Assembly: GCA_016794525.1 (NCBI GenBank) | Contig: JAEUJY010000090.1 | Span: 40,877-104,876, forward strand | Length of the DNA stretch: 64,000 bases | From: Myxococcales bacterium | GTDB lineage: Bacteria; Myxococcota_A; Polyangia; Haliangiales; Haliangiaceae | Direction of reading: 5' to 3' | Part shown: positions 36,769 to 45,086 of the stretch, in pieces | Position numbering within the stretch: the first letter of the stretch is position 1 | Layout of the letters: each line of letters starts with the position of its first letter | The notes under the pieces: generated by a model | The model's input: the letters and a program-made list of their open reading frames with translations, nothing else | What the model was told of the DNA's origin: nothing | Database searches by the model: none | Translations under genes and position numbers: made by a program

Positions 36769-37086
36769 GTGGACGACCCCGGCTTCGACTCCCGTGCCCA
36801 CGCCGAGCTGACCTACCTCGAGGAGCGGCTCGGCGAGCTCGACCCCGACCAGGTCGAGGTCTCGACCTCGGCCGGGGTGCTCAAGCTCGACCTGTCCGAC
36901 GGCACCAAGGTGGTCATCAACAGCCACCGCGCCGCCGGCCAGATCTGGATGGCCGCGGTGGCCACCGCCTGGCACTTCGATCCGCTCGCCGACGGCCGCT
37001 GGGTCGCCGCCCGCACCGGCGACGAGCTGCGGCCGACGCTGGTGCGGCTGCTGCGCGAGCGGACCGGTGTCGACGTCGCGCTGTAG
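36769..37086 (+). CDS. cyaY: Frataxin-like iron donor CyaY
   Basis: 105 residues from GTG 36769, close to the 106 residues of E. coli CyaY; the frame is open upstream into the kinase gene but that part is not coding. The fold is recognisable: acidic helix 1 (FDSRAHAELTYLEERLGELD), strands EVSTSAGVLKLDL, VVINSHRAAGQIWMA and FDPLADGRWVAARTGDEL, then the C-terminal helix LRPTLVRLLRERTG. Frataxins bind Fe2+ and modulate Fe-S cluster assembly by IscS. It is not in an isc operon here. Its 3' end overlaps the next GTG by 20 bp. Confidence 0.9.
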   Translation: MDDPGFDSRAHAELTYLEERLGELDPDQVEVSTSAGVLKLDLSDGTKVVINSHRAAGQIWMAAVATAWHFDPLADGRWVAARTGDELRPTLVRLLRERTGVDVAL

Positions 37087-37660
37087 CCTGGCGCTGGCGC
37101 TGGCCATCGGGCTGGTCGGGCTGATCGCGCTGACCGGCTGCGGCGCCCACGCCCGGCCCACCCCGCCGCCGCCGTGGCAGCGGGTGCAGCCCGCCGGCGC
37201 CCCGATCGCGCTGGTGGCCTACGGCGACCACATCGACGCGTACGCGCCCGACGACCGCGGCGCCTACGTGGTGCGGCTCGACGGCGACGCCGCCGCCCGC
37301 GCCGCGCTGGCCGCGACCCTGGGCGCCACCGACGACGTGGTCGGCGCCGACGGCTACGTGCTGCGGCTCGACGCCGGCGCCGCGACCGCGCTGGCCACCC
37401 GCGCCGGCGTGCTCGGCGTGGCCCCGCTGCAGCCGGTCGATCGCCGCGGCGTGCTGGTCGATCGCGCGACCGAGCTGCCCGAGGTGCGCATCGACCTGTT
37501 CGCCGACGCCAGCGCCGACGAGGTGGCGGCGGTGGCGGCCTGGGTGAGCTGGCGCGGCGGTCAGGTGCTGTGGCGCGGCCGGGCCGCGCTGCGCGCCCGC
37601 CTGCCTCACGAGGCGCGGGACGAGGCTGCCCGGCTCTCGGTCGTCCGCTGGATCGAGTAG
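37067..37660 (+). CDS. Lipoprotein resembling a lone S8-protease propeptide
   Basis: 197 residues from a GTG at 37067 that overlaps the cyaY end. The signal LALALAIGLVGLIALTGC places the lipid Cys near residue 25. The mature part (GAYVVRLDGDAAARAALAATL, DGYVLRLDAGAATALATRAG, then LPEVRIDLFADASADEVAAV and LSVVRWIE) resembles the two-part prodomain of myxobacterial subtilases, which ends at exactly such a V-x-W-I-E phrase before the catalytic domain. Here the stop codon follows at once. It may be a stand-alone subtilase inhibitor or the remnant of a truncated protease. Similarity is by eye. Confidence 0.65.
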   Translation: MSTSRCSLALALAIGLVGLIALTGCGAHARPTPPPPWQRVQPAGAPIALVAYGDHIDAYAPDDRGAYVVRLDGDAAARAALAATLGATDDVVGADGYVLRLDAGAATALATRAGVLGVAPLQPVDRRGVLVDRATELPEVRIDLFADASADEVAAVAAWVSWRGGQVLWRGRAALRARLPHEARDEAARLSVVRWIE

Positions 37661-37663
37661 GCT
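37658..37663 (+). promoter_or_regulatory. TANNNT -10-like box (TAGGCT), 7 nt before ATG
   Basis: Its TAG is also the stop codon of the preceding gene, so this match is weaker evidence than the others. Confidence 0.3.
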
Positions 37664-37670
37664 CGAGGGG

Positions 37671-38522
37671 ATGTCGCCCCGCGCCGCGCTGCTCGCTCTC
37701 GCCGTCCTCGTGTGTGGGTGCAAGCGGGAGGCGAAGCCCGCGCCCGCCGCGGCGGTGCCGATCGCGCTGTTCGTCGACGATCGCCAGGTCGCGACCAGCG
37801 CCAGCCTGAGCGCGACCGCGCGGCCGCTGGTCGAGGTGGTGCCCGGCCTGCCCGATCCGGCCAGCTGGCTGGCGGTGATCGCGATCGACGCCGACGGCAA
37901 GGCCACGACGGTGCTGGCGCCGGCCAAGGACCACGCCGGCACGCCGCCGGCGCTGACCGCCGCCGACGGCCAGGTGCGGTTCGGCCTGGCCAAGGGCGGC
38001 CAGCTCGAGAACGTGGTCGGGCGCGTCGCCAAGGTCATCATCAAGACCAAGGACGACCGCGGCGCGATCGCCGCCGAGCTCGCGGCCCAGGGCCACGGCG
38101 GCCACGGCGGCGGCGACAGCGCCGGCAACCGCCACGACGGCGAGGGCGAGCGCCCGGCGCCGACCGCCGATCTGGTCATCGCGATCAAGAGCGCCACGGG
38201 CGAGTCGACCTTCACCGGCGACAAGCTGGTGCCGCTGCCGACCATCACCGCCCCCACCGGCGACACCCAGACGCCCGGCTGGAGCCTGCTCGACATCATG
38301 GCCGCCGCCGGCCTCGGCGACGCCAAGGCGGTGAGCCTGCTCGACAGCGAGGGCGCGGGCCTGCGGCTCGAGGGCGCCGACTTCGACCGCGCCGCGACCA
38401 TCCTGTACGTCAAGATGAACCGAGGTGGGCAGCTGCGCTTCCGTCGCTACAGCAAGCGCGGCGAGGCGTGGGAGATGACCGGCGAGCTGCGCGGGCTGGC
38501 GAAGATCTCGGTCGTCGATTAG
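37671..38522 (+). CDS. Lipoprotein of unknown function
   Basis: 283 residues with signal ALLALAVLVCGC. Two beta-rich regions are separated by a Gly/His/Asp-rich linker (HGGHGGGDSAGNRHDGEGE, about 142-162). The C-terminal half contains GWSLLDIMAAAGLGDAKAV and FRRYSKRGEAWEMTGEL, faintly like molybdopterin-oxidoreductase-type domains, but no cofactor ligand can be identified. It lies 10 bp after the propeptide-like lipoprotein gene and is probably in the same operon as cyaY and that gene. Confidence 0.65.
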   Translation: MSPRAALLALAVLVCGCKREAKPAPAAAVPIALFVDDRQVATSASLSATARPLVEVVPGLPDPASWLAVIAIDADGKATTVLAPAKDHAGTPPALTAADGQVRFGLAKGGQLENVVGRVAKVIIKTKDDRGAIAAELAAQGHGGHGGGDSAGNRHDGEGERPAPTADLVIAIKSATGESTFTGDKLVPLPTITAPTGDTQTPGWSLLDIMAAAGLGDAKAVSLLDSEGAGLRLEGADFDRAATILYVKMNRGGQLRFRRYSKRGEAWEMTGELRGLAKISVVD

Positions 38523-38570
38523 CCGCCCCGCGGCTCTCGACGTCTCGCCGCGGCGGTCGATGCGGAGGAC

Positions 38571-39086
38571 ATGCACCGGCTGTTGCCGCTGGCGGTGGCC
38601 ACCGTCGGCTGCGCTCACTCCTACACCGCGATCTCGTACGACCTGACGCACCGGGCGACCGGCACGGTCCAGACCGCGGTCCCACGGTCGGGCCAGCACA
38701 GCGGCTCGGTCGCGATCGGGTTCGGCACCCGCGCGGCCGAGCTCGAGCTGGTGGCCCACGGCCACGACCTGTCCTTGTCCGACGACGCGTGGCTGGCGGC
38801 GGACTTCGGCATGGAGCTGAAGCTGGTGCCGTTCCGCCGCGGCCCGGTCGCCGCGTTCTTCCACGGCGGCCCGATGCGCGCGGTGCTGTACGACGCCCAG
38901 GCCGACGAGACCTCGTGGGGCGCCGGCCTGGCCTACGGCCTCGGCCTCGAGGCGGGCGTCGCCGGGCTGCACGCGTTCATCGACGTGCACTACGTCGACA
39001 CGCTGTACGGCGGCACCGAGATGGACGTGACCGCCGGCCGCGCCAGCCAGCGCACGGTGTCGCTCGGCCTGAAGTTCGGCAAGTAA
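38571..39086 (+). CDS. Small lipoprotein with beta-barrel-like strands
   Basis: 171 residues, GGAGG before the ATG. The short signal MHRLLPLAVATVGC gives Cys14. The rest is a set of alternating amphipathic strands (GSVAIGFGTRAAELELVAHG, WGAGLAYGLGLEAGVAGLHAF, RTVSLGLKFGK) like small outer-membrane beta-barrels, here lipid-anchored. It is the fourth gene in a row on the plus strand after cyaY. Function unknown. Confidence 0.7.
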   Translation: MHRLLPLAVATVGCAHSYTAISYDLTHRATGTVQTAVPRSGQHSGSVAIGFGTRAAELELVAHGHDLSLSDDAWLAADFGMELKLVPFRRGPVAAFFHGGPMRAVLYDAQADETSWGAGLAYGLGLEAGVAGLHAFIDVHYVDTLYGGTEMDVTAGRASQRTVSLGLKFGK

Positions 39087-39105
39087 CCGCGCCCCGCGCC
39101 GCGGG

Positions 39106-40560
<1,455 letters not shown>

Positions 40561-40583
40561 GCCGCGTACATACCACGCAGCCC

Positions 40584-40624
40584 CCCGTGCCCGTGCCCGT
40601 GCCCGCACCGTGCCCGTGCCCGTG
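40584..40624 (-). repeat. Hexanucleotide array (GGGCAC units)
   Basis: Six GGGCAC-type units (CCCGTG on the plus strand), with one CCCGCA variant and a one-base slip at 40608, lie between the divergent OYE and bcp genes. The unit is identical to that at 5201-5236. One or both promoters must lie in or beside it, so array length could affect expression. Confidence 0.75.
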
Positions 40625-40650
40625 CCCGATCACGCTCCGGTCTGGCCTGC

Positions 40651-40656
40651 TACGGT
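40651..40656 (+). promoter_or_regulatory. TANNNT -10-like box (TACGGT), 5 nt before the bcp ATG
   Basis: TACGGT ends 5 nt before the ATG, and there is no Shine-Dalgarno sequence. This fits leaderless transcription of bcp. Confidence 0.45.
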
Positions 40657-40661
40657 GCCGC

Positions 40662-41117
40662 ATGCCCGAGGTCGGCGACCCCATCCCCGATGTCACGCTC
40701 ACCAGCGCCAGCGGCCCGGTCCGCGTGCGCGATCTGATCGGTCAGCGCGCGCTGGTCCTGTACTTCTACCCGAAGGACGAGACGCCGGGCTGCACCGCCC
40801 AGGCCTGCGCGTTCCGCGATCGCTACCAGGACTTCGTCGACGCCGGCGCCGACGTGGTCGGGGTGTCGGCCGACGACGCCGCGTCCCACGACGGCTTCAA
40901 GCGCCACCACAACCTGCCGTTCACGCTGCTGTCGGATCCCGGCGGCGCCGGCGCCCGTGCGTTCGGCGTGAAGAAGACGCTCGGGCTGATCGCCGGCCGG
41001 GTCACGTTCGTGATCGATCGCGGCGGCATCATCCGGCTGCGCTGGGACTCGCAGCTCAAGGCCACCAAGCACATCGGCGAGGCGCTGGCGGTGGTCAAGC
41101 AGCTGGCGTCGGCCTGA
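40662..41117 (+). CDS. bcp: Thioredoxin-dependent peroxiredoxin (Bcp/PrxQ)
   Basis: 151 residues from the ATG at 40662; upstream codons are repeat-derived. The active site reads YPKDETPGCTAQACAFRDRY: peroxidatic Cys in PGCT and resolving Cys five residues later, the atypical 2-Cys arrangement of E. coli Bcp. Arg in the C-terminal region (GRVTFVIDRGGIIR) completes the site. It reduces H2O2 and organic hydroperoxides using thioredoxin in the cytoplasm. It is convergent with the papain-like gene (9 bp apart). Confidence 0.95.
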   Translation: MPEVGDPIPDVTLTSASGPVRVRDLIGQRALVLYFYPKDETPGCTAQACAFRDRYQDFVDAGADVVGVSADDAASHDGFKRHHNLPFTLLSDPGGAGARAFGVKKTLGLIAGRVTFVIDRGGIIRLRWDSQLKATKHIGEALAVVKQLASA

Positions 41118-41126
41118 GCCGCCGGC

Positions 41127-42605
41127 TCACGGCGTGGTGATCGCGGCGATCGACCAGCGGGTCAGCGTGCCGGTGTCGGCGCGGGCGTTGTCGCTGACGG
41201 TCAGCGTCCAGTCGCCGGCCAGCGAGGTCCCGGCCAGCGTCGCCGCGTCGACGGTGACGTCGAGATCGTCCTCGTAGCCGCCGGTGCGGTCGTGGACGAC
41301 GAACGTCTTGCCGCCGTGGCTCAGCACGACCTTGAGGTCGCCGCGGAACGTGTGGTCGATCGCGACCGAGACGGTGACGCTGCCGACGGTGCCGGCGTCG
41401 GTCACGGCGATCGTGTTGCTGACGCCGGCCGGGGCGTTGTCGGGGATCGCCAGGCCCGGGGTCGCGGCGTAGGTGTGCTCGCTGGGCTGGGCCTGGCACG
41501 CCGGCGCGGCGGCGCAGTCGCTGTCGTCGCAGTCGATCGCGCCGTCGCGATCGTCGTCGCTGCCGTTGTCGCACGCCTCGGGGACCGCCAGCGCCGGCAC
41601 GTCGGACACGTAGGCCGAGCCGAACTCGCGCACGTACTTCATCGACAGGTAGCCGTAGCCGTCGCCGTGCGGGTTGGCCACGCCGAAGCTGCCGGTGCCC
41701 CACGAGTTCTTGAAGATCCAGAAGCCCTTCTCGGTCACCGGGCGGCCCTCGGCGTCCTTCACGATCGCGCCGGTCGCGTCGACGATCGGCACCTCCTTGG
41801 TGTCGTCCCAGCCGACGATCAGGATCGCGTGGCCGGCGCGGTTCTTGAGCGACTCCTCGCGGTCCTTGGCGTTGGGGTAGAGCACGATGCCCTCGCGCCA
41901 GTACTCGCTCGACACCGGCAGCACCGAGCGGCGGTGGTTCCAGCTCTGGTAGAAGAACGTCATCCCGACCACGACGCCCGACTTCTTCTCGGTCAGGTGG
42001 GCCTTGATCGAGTTGGTGTTGAGGTAGCGGCCGCGCGGCAGCTTCCACTTGGTCGCCGCGGTGGCCGAGGCCGGCGGCGCGCCGTTGGTGTAGCACTGCA
42101 CGGGCAGGTTCTCGCCGCCGGTGCAGCCGGGGTCGTTGGCCGCGCTCCACGGCGAGCTCTCGTAGGGCCAGGCCGACTCCTCGACGATGCCGTAGTCGCT
42201 GGCGGCCTCGAGGTTCGACGACGCGTTCGAGCCCTCGGTGTTGCGGAAGTCGCGGACCTGCTCCTTGACCGACCACTGCATGTACTGCTCGGAGAAGTCG
42301 GCGTCGCGGCGGCCGGCCTTGATGTACAGGTTCTCCATCAGCGCGGTGGTCGCGAAGATCGAGCACACGCCGCGGCGGCCCTGGCTCTTGACCGGCGACT
42401 GGTCGGCGGTCAGGTCGAACTGCGCCGGGTAGATCGCGTCGGCCTTGTTCTCGTCCGGCAGCGAGCCGTTGTCCGGCGCGCCGTCGAACAGCGGGTCGGC
42501 GCTCGACACCGCGAAGTCGTCATCGTAGGGCGAGCCGGTGGGGCCGTCGGCGCAGGCCGCGAGCGGGAGGACCGCGAGGGTGAAGGCGAAGAGCGTGCGA
42601 CGCAT
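41127..42605 (-). CDS. Papain-like (C1) cysteine protease lipoprotein with P domain
   Basis: 492 residues from the ATG at 42605; a TTG at 42617 adds four. Lipobox LPLAAC. A propeptide-like stretch precedes DQSPVKSQGRRGVCSIFATT (oxyanion Gln and catalytic Cys), then GHAILIVGWDD (His) and FKNSWGTGSFG (Asn): a complete papain triad. A Cys/Asp-rich spacer, CDNGSDDDRDGAIDCDDSDC, follows. The last ~115 residues are a proprotein-convertase P domain (VTVSVAIDHTFRGDLKVVLS, TLAGDWTLTVSDNA). The order protease - Ca-type spacer - P domain suggests a surface-anchored enzyme. P domains are more usual on subtilases and metalloproteases. Confidence 0.93.
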   Translation of the reverse strand: MRRTLFAFTLAVLPLAACADGPTGSPYDDDFAVSSADPLFDGAPDNGSLPDENKADAIYPAQFDLTADQSPVKSQGRRGVCSIFATTALMENLYIKAGRRDADFSEQYMQWSVKEQVRDFRNTEGSNASSNLEAASDYGIVEESAWPYESSPWSAANDPGCTGGENLPVQCYTNGAPPASATAATKWKLPRGRYLNTNSIKAHLTEKKSGVVVGMTFFYQSWNHRRSVLPVSSEYWREGIVLYPNAKDREESLKNRAGHAILIVGWDDTKEVPIVDATGAIVKDAEGRPVTEKGFWIFKNSWGTGSFGVANPHGDGYGYLSMKYVREFGSAYVSDVPALAVPEACDNGSDDDRDGAIDCDDSDCAAAPACQAQPSEHTYAATPGLAIPDNAPAGVSNTIAVTDAGTVGSVTVSVAIDHTFRGDLKVVLSHGGKTFVVHDRTGGYEDDLDVTVDAATLAGTSLAGDWTLTVSDNARADTGTLTRWSIAAITTP

Positions 42606-42860
42606 GGCCCGGGCCAAAGCGCGATCCGTGCCAGCGAGCGAGGCGGCGAACTACTGGGAATCACGGGGACAAGCGGGGCGGCCGCGCGGCAGGCGGGCCT
42701 GCCGGCGGACGGCCTTGCCAGGGAGCCGAGGCTCCGATCGCGGCCCCAGTGCAACCCCGGGTGGGCAGATCGAGAGCGGGACCGCGACCGCGACCGTGGC
42801 CGCGACCGCAGCGGCAACCGTGGCCGCGACCGTGGACGGGGCCGGGGCCGGGGCCGCTGA
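42606..42860. other. 255-bp intergenic region with hexamer array
   Basis: It holds the promoter side of the protease gene (42606 onward), a G+C-rich spacer without a plausible ORF start, and at 42780-42857 the 13-unit hexamer array. Confidence 0.5.
42780..42857 (+). repeat. Hexanucleotide array (GRCCGY), 13 units
   Basis: 78 bp equals exactly thirteen 6-bp units: mostly GACCGC/GACCGT/GGCCGC, then GGCCGG. It ends directly against the stop codon of the gene at 42861. The unit differs from the GGGCAC arrays but the period and setting are the same. Confidence 0.8.
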
Positions 42861-43277
42861 TCAGGCGGAGGCGCGCGTGGCGGTGGGCGGGACGGCGTCG
42901 GGGGCGGGCGCGCGCGGGGCCGTGGGGCGCTTGGCGACCGAGCCGCGGAGCGGCAGGTTGGTCGCGGCCCGCAGCGGCGCGGGGCCGCTGGTCGAGGCCG
43001 GGCGCTCCGCGTAGAAGTGGAGGAACTCGCGGACCTTCGCCGAGAGGGTCAGGTTCGACGTGTCGAGCCGGGCCAGCGCGGTCGCGAGCGTGGCGACCCG
43101 CTCCTGCGGCGTGGCGCGCTTGTCGATGATGACCCGCAGCTCGCCCTTCACCCGGCACATGCCGCCGTGGGTCCCGGGGCCGCCGAGGCCGGCGGTCGCG
43201 AGCGGCTCGTAGGTCACGCGCACCCCGAGCTGGGCGGCAGCACCCTCGAGCGTCTCCAGTACAGCGGTCGGCTTCAT
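42861..43277 (-). CDS. Conserved hypothetical protein
   Basis: 138 residues. A compact N-terminal domain of ~95 residues contains GGMCRVKGELRVIIDKRATP, then RVATLATALARLDTSNLTLSAKVREFLHFY. The pattern (Cys-Arg-Val-x-Gly, Asp-Lys-Arg) looks well conserved rather than random, and I believe similar small proteins are common in myxobacteria, but I know of no function. The C-terminal tail (about 96-138) is a disordered Pro/Ala/Arg stretch next to the hexamer array and may itself be repeat-derived. It has no signal peptide. Confidence 0.72.
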   Translation of the reverse strand: MKPTAVLETLEGAAAQLGVRVTYEPLATAGLGGPGTHGGMCRVKGELRVIIDKRATPQERVATLATALARLDTSNLTLSAKVREFLHFYAERPASTSGPAPLRAATNLPLRGSVAKRPTAPRAPAPDAVPPTATRASA

Positions 43278-43567
43278 CGCTCGTCCACACTAACGCGCTC
43301 GATCCCAAAGTCGAGCCGAGCGACCGGAAAACTCGCCACCCGAGATCGCGCGTTCCTCGACGGAGATCTCGCCTCCGGCGCACAACCGATCGAAATGATC
43401 CAGCTTTCGCTCGTCCGAGACCCGGACGCACCGGGATCTTCCCACCCCTCCATATTTCGCCCGCCTCGCCCGCCCCGATGCGATCCCGGCGCCCGGTCCC
43501 CGTGCGCGCCCCGTTCCAGGTCAACGATCCCGATCGGGCCGCTCCCGATCCCATCCCCGCTCACAGC
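43278..43567. other. 290-bp intergenic region, locally A+T-rich
   Basis: No ORF with a credible start. 43280-43470 is lower in G+C than the surroundings and probably holds the promoter of the hypothetical gene (TAGTGT lies 9 nt before its ATG on the minus strand). GTCCG-N5-CGGAC at 43413-43427 repeats the motif found upstream of the HNH gene. Confidence 0.45.
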
Positions 43568-44854
43568 CTAGACCGCCGCAATCCGCTGGCGACCTCCCGG
43601 CTTCGCGGTTCCCCGTGTTCTCCTGGCCGCAGAGTCCTTGGCTCGTTGGCGCCGGCGTCCGGCCGGCGGCGCCTCGACCTCGGCGCCCGGCTGCGCCGCC
43701 ACCACCGCCACCTCGCCCCCCGCCTGTGGCGACACGCCTGCTTCGCCATCTCCCACGTGGGACGGCGGCGCCCCGAAGGGCCGCCCATCGGCGTGCACGA
43801 ACCGCAGCTTGCCGGGCGCGACCCCGTCGATCCGCAGCCGGCCGTCGTGGGCCGCCGTGTGGTGCGCCGAGCACAGCGCCGCCAGCTTGGTCGGCGTGTG
43901 ATCGCCGCCCGCCGCGCGCGGCACGAGGTGATGCACGTCGACGTACCGCGCGTTGTGACAGCCCGGCACCACGCACCGCCCGCGGTCCCGCCGCAGCACC
44001 GCGCGCCGGGTGCGCGGCGGGATGGTCTTGGTCACCCGCGCCGGCTTGTCGCCGTCGACGCGCCCCAGCAGCTCCGCGTCGCATGACGCCTGCGCCAGCT
44101 CAGCGGCGCTGAGCTCGATCGTGTGCCCGGCGACGTCGTGCCACGCCTTGCGGCAATCGCTGCACTGCGTGATCGCGATCTGATGCATCGGCCTGGCCGT
44201 CGCCGCATCTCCCACGTGGGAGCCCGCGAGCTGCGGGTCGCAGAGCGCTGCGACGACGTCGCCGTCGGTGAGCGCGTGCCCGCACGCCGCCTCCAGCGCG
44301 CGGCGCGTCGCCGTGAACTTGCCCAGCACGGCCGCCGGCACGAGCAGCCGCAGCTCGTGCAGCCGCGCGGCGGGATCCGGCGGGTCGTCCGGCCCGTCGC
44401 CCCGCCGCCGCCCGCTCACCATGTCCTCGATCTCCCGCACGGTGTGGTCCGCCGCCGCGGCCAGCCACGCGGCCTCGGTGTCGACGGTCGCGACCCGCGT
44501 CAGCTCGCGCGCCGCGCTGTACGCGACGTCGCCCGCGCTCATCGCCGCCCGCAGCTTCGGCAGCGCCATCAGTGCATCGGCCACGCGTAGCCGCTCCCGC
44601 GCCGCGCCGGGCGCGTATCCCAGCACGCGCTCGACGTACTCGACGAACGACCCGTAGCCCAGCTCGCGATGGACGCCGACGGCCCGCGCGCGCCGCAGCC
44701 ACTCGGCCTCTTCGACGTCGAGCGCCGCCCGCCGCCGCGCCAGCCCCCGCAACGTCCGATCGACCTGGCGCCAGTCCGCGGATGGCGCCGCCATCCGCGG
44801 CACGGCGATCGCCGTCCCGCCCACCGTCGCTCCGCCCGCCGCACCGTCCAGCAT
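43568..44854 (-). CDS. DUF222 / HNH endonuclease-like protein
   Basis: About 428 residues from the ATG at 44854; ATG 44794 is equally possible, and the frame remains open to 45007 across a palindromic region. The helical N-terminal part (LRGLARRRAALDVEEAEWL, LGYGSFVEYVERVLGYAP, LMALPKLRAAMSAGDVAY) is the DUF222/13E12 domain. The C-terminal HNH nuclease core is RDRGRCVVPGCHNARYVDVHH with LCSAHHTAAHDG, keeping the CxxC-type zinc knuckle and catalytic His. Such proteins are often multi-copy and suspected to be mobile. Two copies of the palindrome TCCCACGTGGGA lie in frame inside the gene and encode SHVGD each time. Confidence 0.87.
   Translation of the reverse strand: MLDGAAGGATVGGTAIAVPRMAAPSADWRQVDRTLRGLARRRAALDVEEAEWLRRARAVGVHRELGYGSFVEYVERVLGYAPGAARERLRVADALMALPKLRAAMSAGDVAYSAARELTRVATVDTEAAWLAAAADHTVREIEDMVSGRRRGDGPDDPPDPAARLHELRLLVPAAVLGKFTATRRALEAACGHALTDGDVVAALCDPQLAGSHVGDAATARPMHQIAITQCSDCRKAWHDVAGHTIELSAAELAQASCDAELLGRVDGDKPARVTKTIPPRTRRAVLRRDRGRCVVPGCHNARYVDVHHLVPRAAGGDHTPTKLAALCSAHHTAAHDGRLRIDGVAPGKLRFVHADGRPFGAPPSHVGDGEAGVSPQAGGEVAVVAAQPGAEVEAPPAGRRRQRAKDSAARRTRGTAKPGGRQRIAAV
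43751..43762. repeat. TCCCACGTGGGA palindrome, copy 1 (inside HNH gene)
   Basis: Perfect 12-bp palindrome. With flank, CATCTCCCACGTGGGA (16 nt) is identical to copy 2 at 44210-44221. Both are in the same frame and encode Ser-His-Val-Gly-Asp. Confidence 0.7.
44210..44221. repeat. TCCCACGTGGGA palindrome, copy 2 (inside HNH gene)
   Basis: Second copy, 459 bp from the first. It falls in the linker between the DUF222 and HNH parts of the protein. Confidence 0.7.
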
Positions 44855-44911
44855 GCCCGGGCCCACAGCAAGCCGCACGCCAGCCGCAACCCCGCGTTCC
44901 CTGGCGCCGCC

Positions 44912-45003
44912 TGTCCGAATCTCGGACGAAATGGCCGGATTCCGGCCAGATTCGTCCGGCTTTCGGCCACGCCCGGACAGCCGCGCGTGTCCGGCACCGG
45001 ACA
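44912..45003. repeat. Cluster of nested GTCCG/CGGAC palindromes upstream of the HNH gene
   Basis: Three structures in 92 bp. (1) GTCCGA-ATC-TCGGAC (44913-44927). (2) A long hairpin 44923-44958 in which arms CGGACGAA / TTCGTCCG enclose the perfect palindrome TGGCCGGATTCCGGCCA. (3) TGTCCGG-CA-CCGGACA (44988-45003). The cluster lies upstream of the chosen HNH start and argues against translation from 45007. Confidence 0.65.
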
Positions 45004-45086
45004 GCACAGGCCTCGCCGCCCCGACGACCCGGGCGAAGCAGCCCGCTACGTGACCGGGGTTGGCGCCAATGCCGCCATGCGCTCCG

